Assembly: GCA_026225435.1 (NCBI GenBank)
Contig: JAMFST010000552.1
Location: 1 to 6,118 of the forward strand
Length of the DNA stretch: 6,118 bases
DNA from: Labilithrix luteola
GTDB lineage: Bacteria > Myxococcota_A > Polyangia > Polyangiales > Polyangiaceae
Direction of reading: 5' to 3'
In this document: one piece after another, positions 3,522 to 6,118 of the stretch
Layout of the letters: each line of letters starts with the position of its first letter
How positions within the stretch are numbered: the stretch's first letter is position 1
Made by a program: the position numbers and the translations under genes
Notes under the pieces: generated by a model
Told to the model about the DNA's origin: nothing
Database searches by the model: none
What the model saw: the letters and a program-made list of their open reading frames with translations, nothing else

Positions 3522-6118
3522 ATGTCGATCTTCGCCAAGGTGCCCGCCGAGATGAACTTCCCCGCCGAGGAAGGAGACATCCTGCGCTTCTGGAAGGAGC
3601 GAAAGATCTTCGAGAAGTCGCTCGAGGAGCGAAAGGGCAAGCCGGCCTTCGTCTTCTACGAGGGTCCGCCCACCGCCAACGGGATGCCGCACAACGGCCA
3701 CGTCCTCACGCGCGTCATCAAGGACCTCTTCCCCCGCTACAAGACGATGCAGGGCTTCTCCGTCCCGCGCAAGGCGGGGTGGGACACCCACGGCCTTCCA
3801 GTGGAGGTGGAAGTCGAGAAGGAGCTGCACATCCACGGCAAGGCGGCCATCGAGGCCTACGGGGTGGAGCCGTTCGTTGCAAAGTGCATCCAGTCGGTCT
3901 TCCGCTACACCAGCGAGTGGGAGACGCTCACCGACCGGGTCGCCTTCTGGTGCGACCTCAAGGACGCCTACGTCACCTACCACAAGGAGTACGTGGAGAG
4001 CGTCTGGTGGGCGCTGTCCGAGCTCCTGCAGAAGGGGCTCCTGTACAAAGGGCACAAGGTCGTGTGGTGGTGGGCGCAGGGCGGCACCGCGCTCAGCTCG
4101 GCGGAGGTCGGCCTCGGGTACAAGTCGGTCGAGGACCCCAGCGTCTTCGTCGCCTTCCCGCTGGTCGCCGAGCCGGACGTCTCGCTCCTGGTGTGGACGA
4201 CGACCCCCTGGACCCTGCCGTCGAACATGTACGCCGCGGTCAACCCGGACTTCCACTACGTGGTCGTCAAGGTGGACAGCGGAGAGCACGCCGGCCGCCG
4301 CTTCCTCGTCGCCAAGGACCTGGTCCCCAGCATCGGCAAGAAGCTGAAGAGCGAGCTGACCCTCGAGCGCGAGACCACCGGCGCGTCGCTGATTGGACAG
4401 AAGTACATGCCGCCGTTCGACCTCTTCGCCAGGAGCGACGAGGCGCAGCAGGCACCGCTGGCCGAGAAGGTGTTCACCGTCATCCCCGGCAGCTTCGTCA
4501 CCCTCGACGTCGGCACCGGCCTGGTGCACATCGCGCCGGCGTTCGGCGAGGACGACATGCTGGCGCACCGCGCGCTCTATCCGCTGGTGACGGTCGCGCC
4601 GTTCTGCGCCATCAACCCGGACGGCACCTTCATCCCCGAGCTGACCGCCTACGCCGGCCGCTGGGTGAAGGACGCCGACAAGGACATCCAGAAGGAGCTC
4701 GCCGGTCGCGGCCTCCTCGTCCACGCCGAGGCCTACAAGCACGACTACCCGTTCTGCTGGCGCGCCGACTCCGATCCGCTGATCCAGTACGCCCGCCCCG
4801 CCTGGTACATCCGTACAACGCGGGAGAAGGACGAGGCGATCGCCAACAACCGCTCGGTCAACTGGCTCCCGGAGCACATCAAGGAGGGGCGCATGGGCGA
4901 TTTTCTCGCCCACAACGTCGACTGGGCGCTCTCGCGCGAGCGCTACTGGGGCACGCCGCTCAACCTGTGGATCAACGACGTCACCGGCACCATCGACGCG
5001 CCGCCGTCGATGGCCGCGATCCTCGAGCGCAACCCCAACGCCTTCGATCACTTCCACGCCGCCAAGGCGAAGGACCCCAGCCTGAGCGAGCACCTCATCG
5101 TCCACAAGCCGTGGATCGATCAGGTGACGTGGACCAAGGCGGGCGAGGAGGGCGTCTACCGGCGCGTCCCCGAGGTCATCGACGCGTGGTTCGACTCCGG
5201 CTGCATGCCGTTCGCCCAGTGGGGCTACCCGCACACCGAGAAGGGGCAGGAGACGTTCAAGACGAGCTTCCCGGCGGACTTCATCAGCGAGGCGATCGAC
5301 CAGACGCGCGGCTGGTTCTACTCGCTGCAGATGGTCTCGACGCTCCTCTTCGGGCAGAGCCCGTACAAGACGTGCATCGTGCTCGGCCACGTCTCCGACA
5401 AGGAGGGGAAGAAGGAGAGCAAGAGCAAGGGGAACTACACCCCGCCGGACGTCATCCTCGACTCGGTGCAGATGGACTTCGCCGTGCTCGACGCGGGGCA
5501 GGTCGCGGCGCTCACCGGTGGCAGGGGGGGAGCGTCGGCGGTGCTCAAGCCGGAGGAGGTGCAGCAAGGGGGCGGGCGCGCGCTCATCGCTCGCGAGGAC
5601 ATGGAGGGGCTCGATCTGAAGGAGGGGGCGATCGTGCGCATCTGCCGGCCGGATCGCCCCGACGTGACCGTCGACCTGCCGATCTTCCCGCACAAGGCGC
5701 TGAAGCGTCGCGTGGTGGTGCTTCCGGAGGAGGCGCGAGCGGCGCTCGACGCGCACTCGACCACCAAGCCGGACGTGAAGCCGATGGACGTCCCCTGGTT
5801 GCCGCCGGCCGAGCGGGTGACCGTGCGCGATCCGTCGTCGCCGGCTCCCGGGGCGGACGCCTTCCGCTGGTTCTTCTACGCGTCGAACCCGCCGTGGAAC
5901 GCCACGCGCCACTCGCTGTCGAACGTGCGCGCGCTGCAGAAGGAGTTCCTCGTCAAGCTGCGCAACGTGTTCTCGTTCTTCACCATCTACGCGAACATCG
6001 ACGGGTTCGATCCGACCGGCGACTCGGGCAAGGTGCTGGTGCCCATCGCGCAGCGCTCGGAGCTCGATCGCTGGATCCTGAGCGAGCTGGCGATGACCGT
6101 GGCCGACGTGACGACGGA
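3522..6118 (+). CDS. ileS: Isoleucyl-tRNA synthetase, N-terminal 865 residues (cut by right edge)
   Basis: IleS charges tRNA-Ile with isoleucine in the cytoplasm and edits misactivated valine. It is a class I synthetase; the N-terminal sequence (PPTANG, then PRKAGWDTHGLPVE) fits the long, eukaryote-like bacterial type. The HIGH motif is H57-N-G-H60. The CP1 editing domain has WTTTPWTLPSN (225-235) and GTGLVHIAPAFGEDD (331-345). DAWFDSG and the class I core follow, and the KMSKS motif is K631-E-S-K-S635. The anticodon-binding domain begins around GADAFRW (777-783) and NPPWNATRHS. Two things are odd. About 125 residues (roughly 648-775) are inserted between the KMSKS loop and GADAFRW. The structural zinc site of CP1 has lost ligands: the usual CPRCG is WAQGG (184-188), and CWRC is CWRA (412-415). 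ATG at 3522 gives an N-terminus fitting the family but has no close Shine-Dalgarno; GTG at 3507, 15 bases after GGGAGG, would add five residues. No stop occurs within the visible part. Confidence 0.97.
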   Translation, partial: MSIFAKVPAEMNFPAEEGDILRFWKERKIFEKSLEERKGKPAFVFYEGPPTANGMPHNGHVLTRVIKDLFPRYKTMQGFSVPRKAGWDTHGLPVEVEVEKELHIHGKAAIEAYGVEPFVAKCIQSVFRYTSEWETLTDRVAFWCDLKDAYVTYHKEYVESVWWALSELLQKGLLYKGHKVVWWWAQGGTALSSAEVGLGYKSVEDPSVFVAFPLVAEPDVSLLVWTTTPWTLPSNMYAAVNPDFHYVVVKVDSGEHAGRRFLVAKDLVPSIGKKLKSELTLERETTGASLIGQKYMPPFDLFARSDEAQQAPLAEKVFTVIPGSFVTLDVGTGLVHIAPAFGEDDMLAHRALYPLVTVAPFCAINPDGTFIPELTAYAGRWVKDADKDIQKELAGRGLLVHAEAYKHDYPFCWRADSDPLIQYARPAWYIRTTREKDEAIANNRSVNWLPEHIKEGRMGDFLAHNVDWALSRERYWGTPLNLWINDVTGTIDAPPSMAAILERNPNAFDHFHAAKAKDPSLSEHLIVHKPWIDQVTWTKAGEEGVYRRVPEVIDAWFDSGCMPFAQWGYPHTEKGQETFKTSFPADFISEAIDQTRGWFYSLQMVSTLLFGQSPYKTCIVLGHVSDKEGKKESKSKGNYTPPDVILDSVQMDFAVLDAGQVAALTGGRGGASAVLKPEEVQQGGGRALIAREDMEGLDLKEGAIVRICRPDRPDVTVDLPIFPHKALKRRVVVLPEEARAALDAHSTTKPDVKPMDVPWLPPAERVTVRDPSSPAPGADAFRWFFYASNPPWNATRHSLSNVRALQKEFLVKLRNVFSFFTIYANIDGFDPTGDSGKVLVPIAQRSELDRWILSELAMTVADVTT

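Noticed and set aside
3522..3710. IleS as a mupirocin-hyper-resistant variant with swapped HIGH motif
   Set aside because: The motif is HNGH, with His and Gly in the canonical positions, so the known swapped (GxHH-like) signature is absent. Membership in the long type may lower sensitivity, but the sequence does not prove it.
5521..5535. Possible frameshift in ileS at a run of seven G
   Set aside because: The frame stays open on both sides and re-enters the conserved GADAFRW/NPPW region correctly, so no frameshift is needed.
3492..5912. Minus-strand open frame of 806 codons
   Set aside because: It is antisense to ileS, whose plus-strand frame carries clear motifs along its whole length. The composition is typical of a GC-driven shadow.

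Overview
The window looks like chromosomal DNA of a myxobacterium (Myxococcota). It is very GC-rich and densely coding. One protein ends in a Gly-Cys / hydrophobic segment / Arg-Arg-Arg tail, the sorting-tag type (GC_trans_RRR, related to MYXO-CTERM) known mainly from Myxococcales surface proteins. The assignment rests on that tail and on base composition, not on a marker-gene comparison.

Layout from left to right: (1) bases 1-113, minus strand: the start of a lipoprotein gene that runs off the left edge. (2) bases 153-472, minus strand: a small broken gene with a lipoprotein signal peptide almost identical to the left-edge gene, joined out of frame to a C-terminal anchor almost identical to that of the large protease. 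(3) bases 516-3398, minus strand: a complete 960-residue sedolisin-family (S53) serine-carboxyl protease precursor with lipobox, activation prodomain, intact catalytic residues, two Ig-like domains, a DAG-rich stalk and a GC_trans_RRR tail. (4) bases 3399-3521: a 123-base divergent intergenic region. (5) bases 3522-6118, plus strand: the first 865 codons of isoleucyl-tRNA synthetase (ileS), cut by the right edge.

The three minus-strand units are spaced by only 39-43 bases, the spacers are related in sequence, and the units probably form one tandem-duplicated protease locus transcribed leftwards. The middle unit appears to be what is left after about 2.5 kb of a full-length paralog was deleted at a TCG-repeat junction. 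The protease is predicted to be exported and surface-attached, acting on proteins outside the cytoplasm; ileS is an unrelated, divergently transcribed housekeeping gene.

The points most worth a second look are the tandem protease array with its collapsed member, an insertion of roughly 125 residues just after the KMSKS loop of IleS, and the loss of three of four expected structural zinc ligands in the same IleS. I see no phage, transposon, CRISPR, tRNA or rRNA in the window, and nothing that amounts to a clearly new multi-gene system.
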